A stretch of 64,000 nt of DNA, from positions 413,389 through 477,388 of the forward strand of contig NZ_QOCG01000030.1 of NCBI RefSeq assembly GCF_003318235.1, written 5' to 3'. This document shows positions 63,294 to 64,000 of this stretch, piece after piece. Position numbers and translations under genes: made by a program. Positions within the stretch are counted from its first letter, which is position 1. Each line of letters opens with the position of its first letter. The DNA is from Loktanella sp. D2R18. Lineage in GTDB: Bacteria > Pseudomonadota > Alphaproteobacteria > Rhodobacterales > Rhodobacteraceae. The notes under the pieces are model-generated. The model searched no databases, was not told the origin of the DNA, and saw only the letters and a program-made list of their open reading frames with translations.

Positions 63294-64000
63294 GCGTGGA
63301 TCTTCCCTTTTGCGGACCCGTGGGTCAGGCGGTTACGCAGATAGCTTGATGACTGGTCGACAACGACAATTGTAAAGAACAACAGCAAGAAGATGGCAGC
63401 TGCCTCATCGAATTTGCCCTGTCCCCAGCTCATGGTGTTACGTAGATCGTAGCCGATACCACCCGCGCCCACGAACCCAAGGATCGCAGAGGCGCGGATG
63501 TTAATTTCAAAGCGTAGCAGGCCGTAGCTCAGATAGTTCGGGGCCACCTGCGGGATCACACCCAGCCACATACGCTGTGTCCAGCCTGCACCGACAGACT
63601 CGAGCCCTTCAACAGGTTTGAGAGAGGCATTTTCATTAACTTCGGAAAACAATTTGCCCAATGCGCCAACCGTGTGCAGCGCAATCGCAATCATCGCGGG
63701 CACAGGCCCACCGCCCAGCAAAAAGATCAGCACAAGCGCGATGACAATTTCGGGCACCGCACGCAGCACGTCCAAGACGCGGCGTAGCGGACCAATCAAC
63801 CATGGCACCGGCGCAAGACCGCGTGTCACCAGCAGGGACATCACAAGCCCCAGCAGGCCACCCAAAAGCGTCGAGGCCGCCGCGATATTGATTGTTTCAA
63901 TGAGTGAAGGGAAATATTTTACAAAATATCCCGGCAGTAATTCGGCCCGCGAATAGGCTTCACTGATCACATCAGCGGGAAAATCCAACAGCATCGGCAG
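63290..64000 (-). CDS. phnE: Phosphonate ABC importer permease, N-terminus beyond window
   Basis: At least 234 residues of a PhnE permease: YFPSLIETINIAAASTLLGG and the contact loop EVNENASLKPVEGLESVGAGWTQRMWLGVIP. An ATG occurs at complement 63994, but the frame stays open to the window edge and PhnE proteins usually carry another 40-60 N-terminal residues with a membrane span, so the gene probably starts outside. The binding protein and ATPase (phnD, phnC) would be expected further right. Confidence 0.9.
   Translation of the reverse strand: MPMLLDFPADVISEAYSRAELLPGYFVKYFPSLIETINIAAASTLLGGLLGLVMSLLVTRGLAPVPWLIGPLRRVLDVLRAVPEIVIALVLIFLLGGGPVPAMIAIALHTVGALGKLFSEVNENASLKPVEGLESVGAGWTQRMWLGVIPQVAPNYLSYGLLRFEINIRASAILGFVGAGGIGYDLRNTMSWGQGKFDEAAAIFLLLFFTIVVVDQSSSYLRNRLTHGSAKGKIHA

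Noticed and set aside
1..64000. CRISPR arrays, prophage, rRNA or tRNA genes
   Set aside because: No regularly spaced direct repeats, phage structural genes, or tRNA/rRNA-like segments were recognised in the intergenic stretches.

Overview
The window reads as a chromosomal piece of a marine Rhodobacterales (Roseobacter-group) alphaproteobacterium. The evidence is gene content: short-form HisG with HisZ, B12-dependent NrdJ, a DUF1489 protein, a Hint-domain protein, a DddP-type M24 enzyme, betaine/polyamine/phosphonate ABC importers and a full C-P lyase operon. Family assignments come from recognised motifs, not from database searches. I saw no rRNA, tRNA or CRISPR array.

Layout. 1-2.6 kb is a decaying region: an ECF42-type sigma gene with a stop codon in a conserved stretch, its YCII partner, a MAPEG gene frameshifted at codon 2, and abutting IS110 and IS3 fragments. 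2.9-10.2 kb is a nitrogen-compound island: a polyamine-type ABC importer (+) converges on an agmatinase-family hydrolase, a RidA protein and an ornithine-cyclodeaminase-like reductase (-), with a LysR regulator. 10.8-16.5 kb has a LysR gene divergent from a DddP-like enzyme and a betaine-type XWV importer, closed by a small IS3 relic with both ends. 17-20 kb holds an alpha/beta-hydrolase-fold protein lacking its nucleophile serine, two small membrane proteins and a divergent TetR gene with paired palindromes.

20.5-33.7 kb is mostly housekeeping: nrdJ, DUF1489, hisS-hisZ-hisG, slyX, a Hint protein, dnaE, a Cys-cluster protein and an ArsR regulator. 33.9-42.9 kb is one purine unit: xdhABC overlapping a BMP-type nucleoside importer, ended by a strong terminator. 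43.5-49.1 kb has a PstS-OmpA fusion, a periplasmic PilJ-Cache protein, a COX1-like membrane protein without heme ligands, and ettA. 50.2-51.8 kb has a run of palindromes, an orphan BrnA-like protein and two cold-shock genes with duplicated 76-nt leaders.

51.8-64 kb is a phosphonate locus: phnGHIJKLN on the minus strand, phnF divergent, two phnM-type genes, a 2H-phosphoesterase (DUF1045), a hexapeptide transferase, an SDR and two phnE permeases, the last running off the window. Together these describe a scavenger of dissolved organic nitrogen, sulfur/betaine, purine and phosphonate compounds. The least explained items are the ligandless COX1-like protein, the PstS-OmpA/PilJ-Cache pair, the DddP-betaine transporter cassette and the agmatinase-RidA-OCD cassette.
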